Shown: positions 33,919 through 46,900 of the stretch, one piece after another
How the letters are laid out: every line of letters starts with the position of its first letter
How positions within the stretch are numbered: the first letter of the stretch is position 1
NCBI GenBank assembly: GCA_964036195.1
Contig: OZ038457.1
Span: forward strand, 3,568,635 to 3,632,634
Source: Sphaerolaimus hirsutus
Taxonomy: Eukaryota; Nematoda; Chromadorea; Monhysterida; Sphaerolaimidae
DNA length: 64,000 nt
Reading direction: 5' to 3'
Translations under genes and position numbers: made by a program
Notes under the pieces: model-generated
What the model was told of the DNA's origin: nothing
Seen by the model: only the letters and a program-made list of their open reading frames with translations
Databases searched by the model: none

Positions 33919-36900
33919 ATGTCCAAAATGTCTACTTATCCGCTATTCTCAATATTACTAGCAGCGGTCATTGTGTCGCTGCTTTGCACCGCTTCTAATG
34001 CATCAAATCAACTGAATTCAGTATTGAGGAGATATCCAAGGAGTTCACTTAATCCGGACCCCCCTAATTATTCAAAAAATCAAAATTATGGGGGTGGTAC
34101 CCAATTTGTGTTTGACCCCTGGAGCGAATGGACACCCTGTTCGTGTACATGCGGCCCTGGTTTGTGACGTTTTTTTGTTGTTTTACGTGAATTATTTTGA
34201 TCGAGTTGGAAAATGTGTAAAATATTAGATTTTTCAAAAGGATAGTTATAAAATCGAAAAGGTAGTTACGGTGTTTGGAAAATAAGCAGGTGATAATTAC
34301 TGCTAAGTAAAGTTTAAGTGTTAAGTCAAGTGAAAAGTATTTTCATTTGGAAGTATACTCGTCACTTATTTGCCACCTATAACCGTCTCAATACTCTTCT
34401 GGACACTCGTCCTTCACGGTAAAGGTTTCAGCCTCCTAACAAAACCACCTTGATAACCCCCCCCTAAAAACCCCCCTCAAAAACCCCCACCCCCAAAAAC
34501 AGGCACCAAATTCCGCGAGCGTGCCTGTCGCGTGGGGCTCTGCTCGGGGCCCATAAAAGAGCAAAGCGTGTGCTCCCATGGGCCCTGTCCCAATTGGGGC
34601 AAATGGACTCAATGGACAGGTGCCACTCCAAGACCCTGTAAAGTGCCCTGTAAAATGTCATATGTCAAGCAAAGCGTCAAAAGTCATGTAAAATGCCCTG
34701 GAAAATGGCAAACGTACGTTTGCCATTTTCCAGGGCATTTTACATGACTTTTGACACTTTGCTTGACATTTGACATTTTACAGGGCACTTTACAGGGTCT
34801 GGGAGTGCCCCTCAGATTGTTCCACGACTTGCGGACCGGGCTACAAAACACGGAGACGTTTCTGCTCCACTTATTATGGTTGCGAGGGAGAAGGGAGCGA
34901 AAAAGAGGAGTGCAATTTGGGCTCTTGCGCGATTTGGAGCCCTTGGAGCGTTTGGGGAAAATGCTCCGCTTTTTGTGACAGCGGAGAACAGAAAAGGACT
35001 AGGTGGGTGCGGCAGATGGAAGTTTATTTTTGGATTCACAGTTTTTTGGATAAATTGATCTATAGTATTGTTATACTTGGATTTGAAAATTAGATATACT
35101 CGGCAGACTTGATACTCTGCACCCGCTGTTATTTATGTCTCACGTTGGAAACGTGCCAATGATAATTAAAACATGCGATTTTTGTAAAAACATTTTTTAA
35201 ATTCATCAATGTAAATACACCCCAAAACCCCAACCCCCTTCCCCAAAAACACAGAACCTGCTCCATACCGGGCCAGTGCCCAGGGCAAGCGTCAGAAACA
35301 CAGGAATGCTCCAAAAATCCCTGCTGCTCTCAATGGAGCCCCTGGTCTTCGTGTTCCGTCACGTGCGGAGACAAGGGGGTGGAGACTAGAAATCGGAGAT
35401 GTATGATTGAGTTGCAGACTTATACTGGTGGTTATGCAAGTGAAACCGAGACTGAGGAAAGACCTTGTGGTAGTGAGTGGAGTTTTTTTTTTGGGGGGGG
35501 GGGTACTTTGAATTGGGCGTCTGGAAATTTGAGGGGGTATTTAAGGGTACACGATACATTGATAGGTACCGTCCATTAGAGGAACTACATTTTATTTAGC
35601 TTCAATCAAACCGGCTGCTCAACACAACAAAAAACTGGCAGTTAGAAAAGTCCACCAACTGCACCTTCACAATTGTATTAGTTGCGTGGACTTACTACAA
35701 CAACTACTACACAATGAATATGCTACATGAACACTGAACACTTTACACTGCCATATTTATCCCATTGAAAAAACTGAAAATGAAAAATCAATTTTTTCCT
35801 CATTACATTACATTGCTCATACTTTCTATTTGCGGATTTTCCATGTGACTTTGTACTTTGTATATCACCCAGACCCAATACAAAAAAATGTTCCGAAAAA
35901 GTCACCCCTCCATTCACCCTTAGCCCCAACCCCAGAAAAACCCCAACCCCCCAGGCAAGCCACCCCCCTGTTCCCAATGGTCCGACTGGGGCAAATGGTC
36001 GCCCTGCGACAAAACCTGCGGCGGGGGTGAAAAAACCCGGACGCGCACCTGCAACCCCCCCGGCGCCGTGTGCGACGGGCCCAGCGAGGACATTATCCGC
36101 TGCAATCAAGACCCCTGCCCGGGGTGGAACGTTTGGGGGTCTTGGTCGGCTTGCAGTGTCACCTGCGGGGGTGGCGAGAGAAAGAGACAGAGACAGTGCG
36201 ATGTGGCTGGTTGGTTGAGTTTTTTTTTTTTGGGGGGGGGGGGGTGAGAGCGCTAGAAGGCTGATGCCTACGATGGCAAAAACTCCGGAAAAAAGTAATT
36301 AGGTAAATAAAAATTTTAAATGTTTTTCCAATGTGATATTTGAACAAATTCCCAAAATCAGTTATCGAATTTTCGAATTTCTCTAGATAAAAATCGATTT
36401 TTGATTGTCTTTTTCTAGGGATGAAATATTTGCGGCTTTCCATGGCCCCCCCCCCCCCAAAATGGCGCCATGCGTCAATTCCCCACCACCCCATTCTCAC
36501 ACAACCCCAAATAACCCCCCAGGAAAATGCACCGGCGACAACACCGAAACCGAGTCATGTTCGCCCGACGAGTGTCCCAATTGGTCCACATGGGGTCCCT
36601 GGGGACCCTGCAGCGAGTCCTGCGGAGGGGGGTGGCAAAAAAGAACCAGGGTCTGCTCTGTGACGGGCCTTTGTGACGGGGATGACTTTGAGAAGAGACT
36701 TTGCAATGAACACCTGTGCCCTAATATTGGAGAATGGCAAGCTTGGTCACAGTGTGACGCGCCCTGTGACGGGGGAAGTACGACTAGGACAAGGATTTGC
36801 TTGACTGATAATGTGTTTTGTGCGGCTGGAGGGCAGAATGCTGATGCTGGTTGGTTAGAGTTGAATGTTTTTAGGGTTTTGTGTTATAGGAATATTCTAA

Positions 36901-39900
36901 TTAACACACATTTTGCACTAAAATTTACCGTAGACCACCTGAATAATATAATCAAAATATATTTGAAAATTCATCACAATATTTATACATTTGTTTCGTT
37001 GTGACATACCGTATTTATTCAAATAGAACGGCACACGTTCAAAATAACGACACCTCCAATAGAATGGCAGGTAAAAAATCGATGAAAAATCCAAGCGGCA
37101 GCTTCCAGACAGAGATCCAAATTCTCGCAAACCGTACAACTATCAATAAAAAATGCACACGCCCACAAAAAAAAAACAAAAATAAAAAATAAAAAACCCA
37201 GGCGCGTGTCAATGTTCGGAAACCTTGGACGAGGGCCAACAATGCAATTCGCATTACTGCGCCAAATGGAAAGAATGGGGTGCGTGGACCCCCTGCACGG
37301 AACCCTGCGAAGGGGGTGAAAGGCAGAGAACTAGGAAATGCGACAGCGACCCCTCGTTTTGTGTTGGGGCTAATAAGGATGATGTCAGCTGTGTCTGTGT
37401 GGGAGATGCTAGTGAAAGTGGTCAGTGAATTTTGGAGGTTTTATTGAAGGGGTGTGACATTTTTGAGCTGTTTGGCTAGTGGTGAGTCGAATTGTTGAAA
37501 ATAATAAATAGGTAAATGAAGTTAAGTTGACAGTTGAGCTTGTGAATGACAAGTATTTTCACAAAATTACAAGTTTACATAAAAAATAATTAAGTAAATA
37601 TTAACTAGTATTTAAGTAACCAATATCCAATGCCGCACTTTGTTATGCCGTCGTGTTAAGTAGTGATGTAAAGGCACCGGGGCACCGGTGCCCCGGTGCT
37701 GGGCACCGAAGGGCACCAGCACCGGTGCTGGTGCGGTGCCATTGCAATCTTCACGGGTGCCATGCCGGTGCCGGTGCCATTTTTTTCAGAATAGCACCGG
37801 TGCCGGTGCGGTGTGGTGCCATTTTTTTGCCGGTGCCAAAGGTGCTAGCACCAGGGCAAAGTAAAAGGCACCGGGAAAGGCACCGGCCAAGGCTTCATGT
37901 GCTGTGCAATTTTGTCCATAGTATGTGCTTATTCATATTTCAAAAACCAGCGATATATTTACCCAACCGTTTTTGCCTATTTTGTAAACCTCCCATCAAA
38001 TAAATATAAATCAAACCTACTGTGAAATTCCTTATACCCGATATGTGATCTGATGAGCGAATCGAAAATTTTGTTGAATTTTAAATCATTTTTATATTTT
38101 ATATTTATCTTACTTTTTTGTTCAAAATTTGTTGTCAGTTTATGACAGAGATAGTTCCATACTCTGTACAGCAACGACTCCGATCAGTAGACAATAGTGG
38201 CTATGGACATTGTAGTGAATTAAATATTTTATCTTTCATTTGTAACCATTGTAATTGCTTCATAAAAGTGATTGCCACATCATTCTGATCATTTAAAGTG
38301 CTCGACCATCAAAATCGGTTGAAAATTCATGGAAATATGCACTTCCAAAGGTGAGACCACTGAGAAACTGCCCGATATTTACTTCAGAAATTCCAGCCCG
38401 GTGCGGTGCCTTTCGGTGCTAGCACCGGCAACCCGCCGGTGCCCTTCGGTGCCGGTGCCATTTTTTCCAAAAGGCACCGGTGCCGGTGCGGTGCGGTGCC
38501 ATTTTCTGGCCGGTGCCCCAGGGTGCCAGGTGCCCTTTTTATGCGTTGGCAAAGGTGCCGGTGCGGTGCGGTGCCATTTTTCCCGGTGCCTTTAACATCA
38601 CTAGTGTTAAGTTCCGAATTCTTGGTGTTAAAAATAAATTCTGTCACGGAAATAGAAGTTGTAGTAACTTAGTCAGTGAAAAAGAAATAAAATTTCAAAC
38701 CGACAAAACACAACCAATTTTCAGTTCCAACTCAACCACCACAAAAAGACTCACTTCACTCCAACCCCCCCCCCCCCCCAGAATCCTGCAACACTCATGC
38801 CTGCCCCTCCTGGGCGCCATGGGGCGCTTGGGCGCAATGCTCCGCCTCCTGCGGAGGGGGGTCCAAACAGCGCACGCGCGACTGCACCACGGACACGTCG
38901 CACTGCACGCCCGCAAAAGCCAGACTAGACGCCACCTGCAAATGCGTAGGGCTGGACAAGGGCACGGACATTTGCAACAAACACCTGTGCCCTACTTGGG
39001 CCCCCTGGGGGGCCTGGGGGGCCTGTAGTGCCCCCTGTGCTGGGGGGTCTAAGCAGAGGATTAGGGAGTGTCTGATAGATGCCGATTATTGCACCCCCGA
39101 TAAAATGGGGGATGCGGCCTGTGTTTGTGATGGAGAGGGGAATGAAGATGCCCCGTGTAATGAGCACGCTTGCGCTGGATGGGAGGTGGGTGCCTTTTTG
39201 TAATTTTTGCGACTTGATAAGTGATAAGAAAAGCGTAGTGATGTGAAATGTTGTAAGTGTTAAATCGAGTGACAAGTGACCTTTAAGGGGTCGAAAGAGA
39301 GCCTGTTATTTATGATGCTTGTCACGTTGACTTCACTTGCCACTGACTGGACATATTTATCACGTATACCTTGACTGACTTTTCTTCCCATTTGTCTACT
39401 CGCTGAATCGGTGCTAACGTACATATTTTATCACGTGACAATTTGAATTCATAAAATCACGGTAACATTCATACACAATCTCAAACCCCCCAAACCCCTT
39501 TACCACCCCCAAATACCCCCCCCCCCTCTCAGGCGTGGACTGCCTGGGGCCAATGTTCCGTGCCCTGCGGCGGGGGCACGCAAAACCGCGAGCGCCAGTG
39601 CCAAACCGACCCGAACGTGTGCGCCGGCTCCGACACCAACTCGGAGTCGTGCCAGTGCGACGACGGATTGGGCGGCGAACAGAGGGACTGCAATACGCAC
39701 TTTTGCGCACAGTGGAGCGAGTGGGGTGCCTGGGGAGGCTGTAGTAAGACTTGCGGGGGTGGTGAGTGGGGGGGTTCTTGGCACCACGCCAATCAGTTTG
39801 CGAGCGGAATTTTGGCAACTGGTGAACCCGTCAATTGCTGCTATTGGGAATCAAAATGATTGAATATATTGCAAAATTATGTAATGCTACTAATTATATG

Positions 39901-42900
39901 CAAAATCATATAGCAAGTTATGCAAAATTACAGCAGCGCATCAAAAGCTCGATGTGTACATTTTAAAAGCTCAGGGTGCATGTATATTCAGGGTTCGATT
40001 ATAACTTTTACTCACATAAATTTTGGCAAATCTTAAAGTTGATTTTCCAAAACCTCTCAACTTTGTGCACGAAATAAGAGTCAGAAAATCACAACACATG
40101 CACCTATTTATATCCTCATTGAAACCCCCCACACACCACAACCCCCCCCCAAAAGCCTAAACCCCCCTCACAGGCACGGAACAGCGCACGCGCACGTGCA
40201 ACTACGACACAACCTACTGCGTAGGTTCCAAACTAACCTCAGACCCTACCTGTCAATGCGAAGGCTCAGCAACAGATGAACAACCTTGCTGCACCTACGA
40301 CTGTCCAGCTTATAAATCGTGGGCTTCCTGGGGAACCTGTTCTGTGACCTGTTCCAAGGGTGAACAAGAGAGAAGTAGGGTGTGTCAGGTTGATAGTGCT
40401 CATTGTGTGGGGGCTAATGCTAATAATCCAGAGTGCCAGTGTGATGATGGGAAAGGTGAGGGTTTTTGGGGGGTTGGGGGGTTTAGGGGTGTCTGGATTT
40501 GGGGATAGCATTTCTCGGTCATTGTGAAATTCACTTTAAGTGGCAAATAGAATACCACATACCAGTCAAGGTGTGAAATTGCAGGACAAATTTTGAGGGA
40601 TACATAAATAAATACAACACATTTGTCACCTGATAAGCTACGACTACAGCAAATATAAAATTCGAACATAAAATTCCACTCCAAAATTAACTACCTACAT
40701 GAAAAAATGGATAACACAGATCTCCAATTTCTTACGGTCAGCATTTTACATGGGCAGATTATGAACCCCAAATATTTGATAACATTTCATATTAAACGAA
40801 AGGAACACTGAACCTATAAGTCTTATTCAATGTACTACGGTATTCCACCCCCCCCCCCCCCAGGCACCGAGGTAAAAACCTGCGACGCGGGCCCCTGCTA
40901 CCAATGGGAATCCTGGCAGTCCTGGACAGAATGCTCCGTAGTTTGCGGAGGGGGGTCGCGCAACCGCGCGCGCAAATGTCCCCAGCCAGGGGCCTGTCCC
41001 GGTCTCACTGAAGAGTCCAGCGTGTGCAATCAGACCCCCTGTCCAGATTGGGGCAGTTGGGCACCCTGGTCCAGTTGCAGTGCTACGTGCGGGGGTGGCC
41101 AGAGGGTTAGGACTAGGACGTGTCCCTTGCTTGGGGGGTGCTCGCCTGGTGGGTGGGGTGTAGTGATGGAAAAAGCGCCAGGACTTTGGCGCCAAGCGCC
41201 AAAAGCGCCATGGCGCTTTTCCGAACCCCAGCGCCAAGCGCCAATGGCGCCAGAGGAAAATGGCGCCAAGCGCCAAAAGCGCCATGGCGCTTTTCTAGAC
41301 CACGGCGCCAAGCGCCAATGGCGCCAGAGGATATTGGCGCCAAGCGCCAATAGCGCCAGCGCCAAAAATTTTTTGCTTCTCATATATGCGGCAATGCTGA
41401 TGCACTGCTATTAATTTGTTTTTGGCGCAAGATACATGTCAACTGCAGTCACTTTTGTTCTTGTTGTCTTGATATTTTGCAGCTGGGTGTTTGGGCTAAG
41501 CTAAGTATAGCACACCATCTGTAAAAAGTGCTAAGATTTTTTTGGTGTTTTTTAAAATTACTTCTGGAATTTAGTTGTTTTTCCCCAAAAATAATTGTCG
41601 AATTTTCAAATGAAGTTTTCAATTTTTTTTGGAATACTTTCGATTTTTCTACTAGGATATTGCAGTTTCAAGTTTTGCTAGTCACTTTTGACCACAGGAT
41701 TTTGAGGTTTCAAATTTTGGATTGCCATTGTTGGAATGGCTTCAGAAAGTGATTCCACACCCTGTAAAATCAAGTGTCAAATGTCAAGAAGTAAATGTGA
41801 TGTAAAATGTCAATCAAAATAAAAATGACAAATTTTTGATTCAACTTTTGACATTTCACATGACACTTAATAAAGTTGTATTTATGAAATATTGGATGAT
41901 GTTTATTACTCAACTTTACACTTTACAGGGTCCTTTGACCCTGCTCAAACAAAACTGCAAGGAACGAGCTCAGTATAGTGATTGAGCTAAAACCTATGTG
42001 AAGAGTGTTACCAGTCCGATGAATAGTCACATAAAGCCTTACATAATTCGGATTAGATGAGACAAATGTTGAATACCCATGCACTCACAAGGAAATTGTT
42101 TAAAAAGTAATCAAGAATAGGGTATGTTGATCTGGGAATACACTGACAGTAGCACATATAAATACTTAACAGGTCTTTCTGCATAAAATAATGATGAATT
42201 TTGAGTACTTCTTGGCGCTTTTTTGGCGCTTTTTAAAACACCAGCGCCACGCGCCAATGGCGCCACAGCAAAAAGGCGCCAAGCGCCAAAAGCGCCATGG
42301 CGCTTTTTGCTTTGGCGCTAGCGCCAGGCGCCAGCGCCATGGCGCTTTTCCATCACTAGTGGGGTGCTTTTTTGGGGGTGTTTGAAATAGAAATTTTAGA
42401 ATTTCACTTTAAAATTTTTGAGGATAGTTTTCACTGTTACGAATTATTTACTATTTACTCTTGAGAATTTTCGAACGTTTTAGACCAGTTTGAAAAGTTA
42501 TGAATGCTCTAAGAATGCTTACTGGGTTTTGAATGTGGGCGCTACTTTAATTTGTATTAAACATATTTTTACAACACTAGTTCGGAACAAAATCACAAGC
42601 TAAGAAAGATTGAAAACATCTGAGAATCTAAAAATTCCTGTCTGCCTACGTTAAAATAAATGGATTACCTATTCAATCAATGGATAAAAAAAACACCTAG
42701 GTTTAACCCCACACCACGCCAAATAATATAAAAAAGCCACCCACCCCCCACACAATTACCCCCAACCCCCCCCCCCCCAGGCACCGACCTAGAAGTAGAC
42801 AACTGCGGACCGGACCCCTGCCCAGTGTGGGCCCAATGGTCCACCTGGGGGTCCTGCTCTGCAACGTGTGGAAACGGCATCCAAGTACGCACCAGGGAGT

Positions 42901-43033
42901 GTAATTCCAAGGGGGAATGCAGGGGGGCCCCCGAACAGGAAGAGGAGTGCTTTATTGGGCCCTGTGCCTTGAATATTGAGTGGAGTGGGTGGAGCCCTTG
43001 CACCCAGACTTGTGGGGGTGGGGTGAAGACTAG
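33919..43033 (+). CDS. Secreted protein with 19 thrombospondin type-1 repeats (exons 1-12 of 13)
   Basis: Exons: 33919-34159, 34503-34619, 34816-35002, 35255-35469, 35955-36209, 36523-36849, 37202-37420, 38782-39185, 39533-39761, 40174-40455, 40864-41148, 42781-43033. All twelve join in phase. With exon 13 (268 bp, seen at 23227 and 61869) the protein is 1093 residues. A signal peptide ([20 protein letters not shown]) is followed by a short linker and then TSRs head to tail, with no other domain and no membrane segment. Each has the W-x2-W-x2-C-S-x2-C-G core, for example [12 protein letters not shown] and [14 protein letters not shown]. TSRs 8-14 are a longer subclass with an extra Cys pair (SCVCVGD, SCQCDDG, TCKCVG). 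TSRs bind glycosaminoglycans and matrix partners and are often C-mannosylated. Most introns enter the CGGG loop in phase 1. Exon 13 is lost in the N gap. Start: in-frame ATG at 33919. Confidence 0.9.
34620..34815 (+). repeat. TSR intron 2, consisting entirely of a foldback element (introner-like)
   Basis: The 196-bp intron is almost one perfect hairpin with its centre at CGTACG (about 34715). It starts GTGCCACTCCAAGACCCTG and ends CAGGGTCTGGGAGTGCCCC then TCAG. CAG occurs directly before the donor GT and again as the acceptor. Removing GT..CAG gives TGG ACA GAT TGT TCC, which restores the TSR frame WTQWTDCSTTCG exactly. The inverted copy (48688-48933) has the same hairpin plus about 50 bp of duplicated arm. 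Confidence 0.85.
37661..38603. mobile_element. hAT-like MITE, GGCACCGG-word family
   Basis: In TSR intron 7. Begins TAGTGATGTAAAGGCACCGG and ends GGTGCCTTTAACATCACTA with 8-bp duplication GTGTTAAG at 37653-37660 and 38604-38611. Ends are arrays of GGTGCCGGTGCGGTGCC. The other TSR copy (near 45110) has a single site and no element. Confidence 0.92.
41161..42358. mobile_element. hAT-like MITE, GGCGCC-word family, in TSR intron 11
   Basis: Begins TAGTGATGGAAAAAGCGCC and ends GGCGCTTTTCCATCACTA, with 8-bp duplication GTGGGGTG at 41153-41160 and 42359-42366, starting 12 bp after the exon 11 donor. The copy at 63420-63434 has one such site and no element. A degraded foldback repeat (about 41757-41945) is nested inside. 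Confidence 0.9.
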
Positions 43034-43533
43034 GTGGGTCATTGGGTGGGGTTTTTGGGATGTATTTTTTGTATTTGCTTACTTTCACCCATCAAAGGCA
43101 GTTGGTCTGCATGCAGATTAGTATGTAATGTTTTTAAACAGTTTTTGAAAATTAAAAATAAATCACTTGATATTTATAAATACCTATATACCTACCTACC
43201 TTTGGGACTTTTCACAAGAAGTGCAGCAAAAATTTGAGACTGCCCGAAATGTCATTTCGACAGGGTTCCACAGGCTACACGCGTAGTTTATGGCTGAAAT
43301 GTTGTAAACCAATAAATACGTTTGAAACACATTTAGTGAATGAATCTCCGCCAACAGTACCGTAATTGGACTCGTTAATCCAGTAAACTTAGGTATTTAA
43401 ATACATTCAAAACAGTTTTATCAGTTACCGAAATTTCAGCCGTGAACTGGTGCGTGAGGTCAACTGCAGAAAAACCACTCGAATAAACCCACCCCAAAAT
43501 AATCATCAAAACAACTCATTAAATCACCCCCCC

Positions 43534-43733
43534 NNNNNNNNNNNNNNNNNNNNNNNNNNNNNNNNNNNNNNNNNNNNNNNNNNNNNNNNNNNNNNNNNNN
43601 NNNNNNNNNNNNNNNNNNNNNNNNNNNNNNNNNNNNNNNNNNNNNNNNNNNNNNNNNNNNNNNNNNNNNNNNNNNNNNNNNNNNNNNNNNNNNNNNNNNN
43701 NNNNNNNNNNNNNNNNNNNNNNNNNNNNNNNNN
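43534..43733. other. Assembly gap (200 N)
   Basis: The left side ends in the poly-C tract expected immediately before TSR exon 13 (compare 62137-62150 reversed). The right side resumes in sequence matching the flank of TSR exon 9 (about 39850-39920 reversed). The gap therefore joins two unrelated points of the TSR gene, in opposite orientation. Confidence 0.9.
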
Positions 43734-43965
43734 GACAGTTTTCGAAGCAATGCCATAATTTGGCATCTTTTGCTATACGATTTTGCATATAATTAGTAGC
43801 ATTACACAATTTTGCAATATAATAAATCATTTTCGATCTCCAATAACAGCAGTTTACGGACTCTCCCTAGACTAAACTCAAATGCATTCAAATCTGATTT
43901 ATCAGTTGCCTAAATTCCGGCCGCTAACTGATTGGCATAGTGCCAACAACCCCCCCCCCACTCAC

Positions 43966-46900
43966 CACCCCCGCAAGTCTTACTACAGCCTCCCCAGGCG
44001 CCCCACTCGCTCCACTGGGCGCAAAAGTGCGTATTGCAATCCCTCTGCTCGCCGCCCAATCCGTCGTCGCACTGGCACGACTCCGAGTTGGTGTCGGAGC
44101 CGGCGCACACGTTCGGGTCGGTTTGGCACTGGCGCTCGCGGTTTTGCGTGCCCCCGCCGCAGGGGAGGGAGCATTCGCCCCAGGCGGTCCACGCCTGAGA
44201 GGGGGGGTATTTGGGGGTGATAAAGGGGTTTTGGGGGTTTGAGATTGTGTATGAATGTTACCGTGATTTTATGAATTTAAATTGTCACGTGATAAAATAT
44301 GTACCTTAGCACCGATTCAGCGAGTAGAAAAATAAGTCAGTCAAGGTATACGTGATAAATATGTCCAGTCAGTGGCAAGTGAAGTTCAACGTGACAAGCA
44401 TCATAAATAACAGGCTCTCTTTCGACCCCTTAAAGGTCACTTGTCACTCGATTTAACACTTACAACATTTACATCACTGCGCTTTTCTTATCATTTATCA
44501 AGTCGCAAAAATTACAAAAAGGCACCCACCTCCCATCCAGCGCAAGCGTGCTCATTACACGGGGCATCTTCATTCCCTTCTCCGTCACAAACACAGGCCG
44601 CATCCCCCATTTTATCGGGGGTGCAATAATCGGCATCAATCAGACACTCCCTAATCCTCTGCTTAGACCCCCCAGCACAGGGGGCGCTACAGGCCCCCCA
44701 GGCCCCCCAGGGGGCCCAAGTAGGGCACAAGTGCTTGTTGCAAATGTCCGTGCCCTTGTCCAGCCCTACGCATTTGCAGGTGGCATCTAGTCTGGCTTTT
44801 GCTGGCGTGCAGTGAGATGGGTCCGTGGTGCAGTCGCGCGTTCTCTGTTTGGACCCCCCGCCGCAGGAGGCGGAGCATTGCGCCCAAGCGCCCCATGGCG
44901 CCCAGGACGGGCAGGCATGCGTGTTGCAGGATTCTGGGGGGGGGGGGGTTGGAGTGAGGTGAGTCGTTTTGTGTTGGTTGAGTTGGTACTGAAGGCTGGT
45001 CGAAAAAAAATGGTAGTGTTTTGTCGGTTTGAAATTTTTTTTTTCACTAAGTTACTAAAACTTCTACTATGACAGAATTTATATTTAACACCAAGAATTC
45101 GAAACTTAACAGGACGGCATAACAAAGTGCGGCATTGGCTCTTGGTTACTTAAATACTCGTTAATATTTACTTAATTATTTTTTATGTAAACTTGTAATT
45201 TTGTGAAAATACTTGTCAACTCAACTGTCATATAAGCTCAACTGTCAACATAACTTCATTTACCTATTTATTATTTTCAACAATTCGTCTCATCACTAGC
45301 CAAACAGCTCAAAAATTTCCCCCCAAAAATGTCACACCCATTCAATAAAACCTCCAAAATTCACTCACCACTTTCACTAGCATCCCCCACACAAACACAG
45401 CTGACATCATCCTTATTAGCCCCAACACAAAACGAGGGGTCGCTGTCGCATTTCCTAGTTCTCTGCCTTTCACCCCCTTCGCAGGGTTCCGTGCAGGGGG
45501 TCCACGCACCCCATTCTTTCCATTTGGCGCAGTAATGCGAATTGCATTGTTGGCCCTCGTCCAAGGTTTCCGAACATTGACACGCGCCTGGGTTTTTTAT
45601 TTTTTTTTATTTTTTGGGGCGTGTGTATTTTTTATTGATAGTTGTACGGTTTGCGAGAATTGTCTGGAAGAGTCTGGAAGCTGCCGCTTAGATTTTTCAT
45701 CGACTTTTTACCTGCCATTCTATTGGAGGTGTCGTTTTTTGAACATGTGCCGTTCTATTTAAAAAAGTACGGTATGTGACAACGAAACAAATGTAAATAT
45801 TGTGATGAATTTTTAAATATATTTTGAGTATATTATTCAGGTGGTCTACGGTAAATTTCAGTGCAAAATGTGCGTTAATTAGAATATTCCTAGACCACAA
45901 AACAACCCCAAAACCTTCTACTCTAACCAACCAGCATCAGCATTCTGCCCTCCAGCCGCACAAAACACATTATCAGTCAAGCAAATCCTTGTCCTAGTCG
46001 TACTTCCCCCGTCACAGGGCGCGTCACACTGTGACCAAGCTTGCCATTCGCCAATATTAGGGCACAAGTGTTCATTGCAAAGTCTCTTCTCAAAGTCATC
46101 CCCGTCACAACGGCCCGTCACAGAGCAGACCCTGGTTCTTTTTTGCCACCCCCCTCCGCAGGACTCGCTGCAGGGTCCCCAGGGACCCCATGTGGACCAA
46201 TTGGGACACTCGTCGGGGGAGCATGACTCGGTTTCGGTGTTGTCGCCGGTGCATTTTCCTGGGGGGTTATTTGGGGTTGTGTGAGAATGGGGTGGTGGGG
46301 AATTGCGGCATGGCGCCGGTTTGGGGGCCATGGAAAGCCGCAAATATTTCATACTTTTTTCCGGAGATTTTGCCATCGTAGGCGGCAGCCTTCTAGCGCT
46401 CTCAGCCCCCCCCCCCAAAAAAAAAAATCAGCCAACCAGCCACATCGCACTGTCTCTGTCTCTTTCTCTCGCCACCCCCGCAGGTGACACTACAAGCCGA
46501 CCAAGACCCCCAAACGTTCCACCCTGGACAGGGGTCTTGATTGCAGCGGATAATGTCCTCGCTGGGCCCGTCGCACACGGCGCCGGGGGGGTTGCAGGTG
46601 CGCGTGCGGGTTTTTTCACCCCCGCCGCAGGTTTTGTCGCAGGGCGACCATTTGCCCCAGTCGGACCATTGGGAACAGGGGGGTGGCTTGCCTGGGGGGT
46701 TGGGGGTTTTTCTGTGGTAAGGCTAAGGGTAAGTGGTGGGCTGACTTTTTCGGAACATTTTTTGGATTGGGTTTGGTGCTTTACAATGTTCAAAGTCACA
46801 TGGAAAATTCGCAAATAGTAAAAATTAGCATTGTAATGTACCGTATTTCCTCGAAATACCCCCCCCTCGAAATACCCCCCTCGTTTGACCCCCCCCCCCC

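Noticed and set aside
35723-36109. 128-codon minus-strand open frame opposite TSR exon 5
   Set aside because: GC-rich antisense shadow of the TSR exon. The same shadow appears opposite every GC-rich TSR exon in all copies.
38480-39028. 182-codon open frame overlapping TSR exon 8
   Set aside because: It mixes MITE sequence, intron and a wrong frame of exon 8. The TSR frame is in phase with its neighbours.
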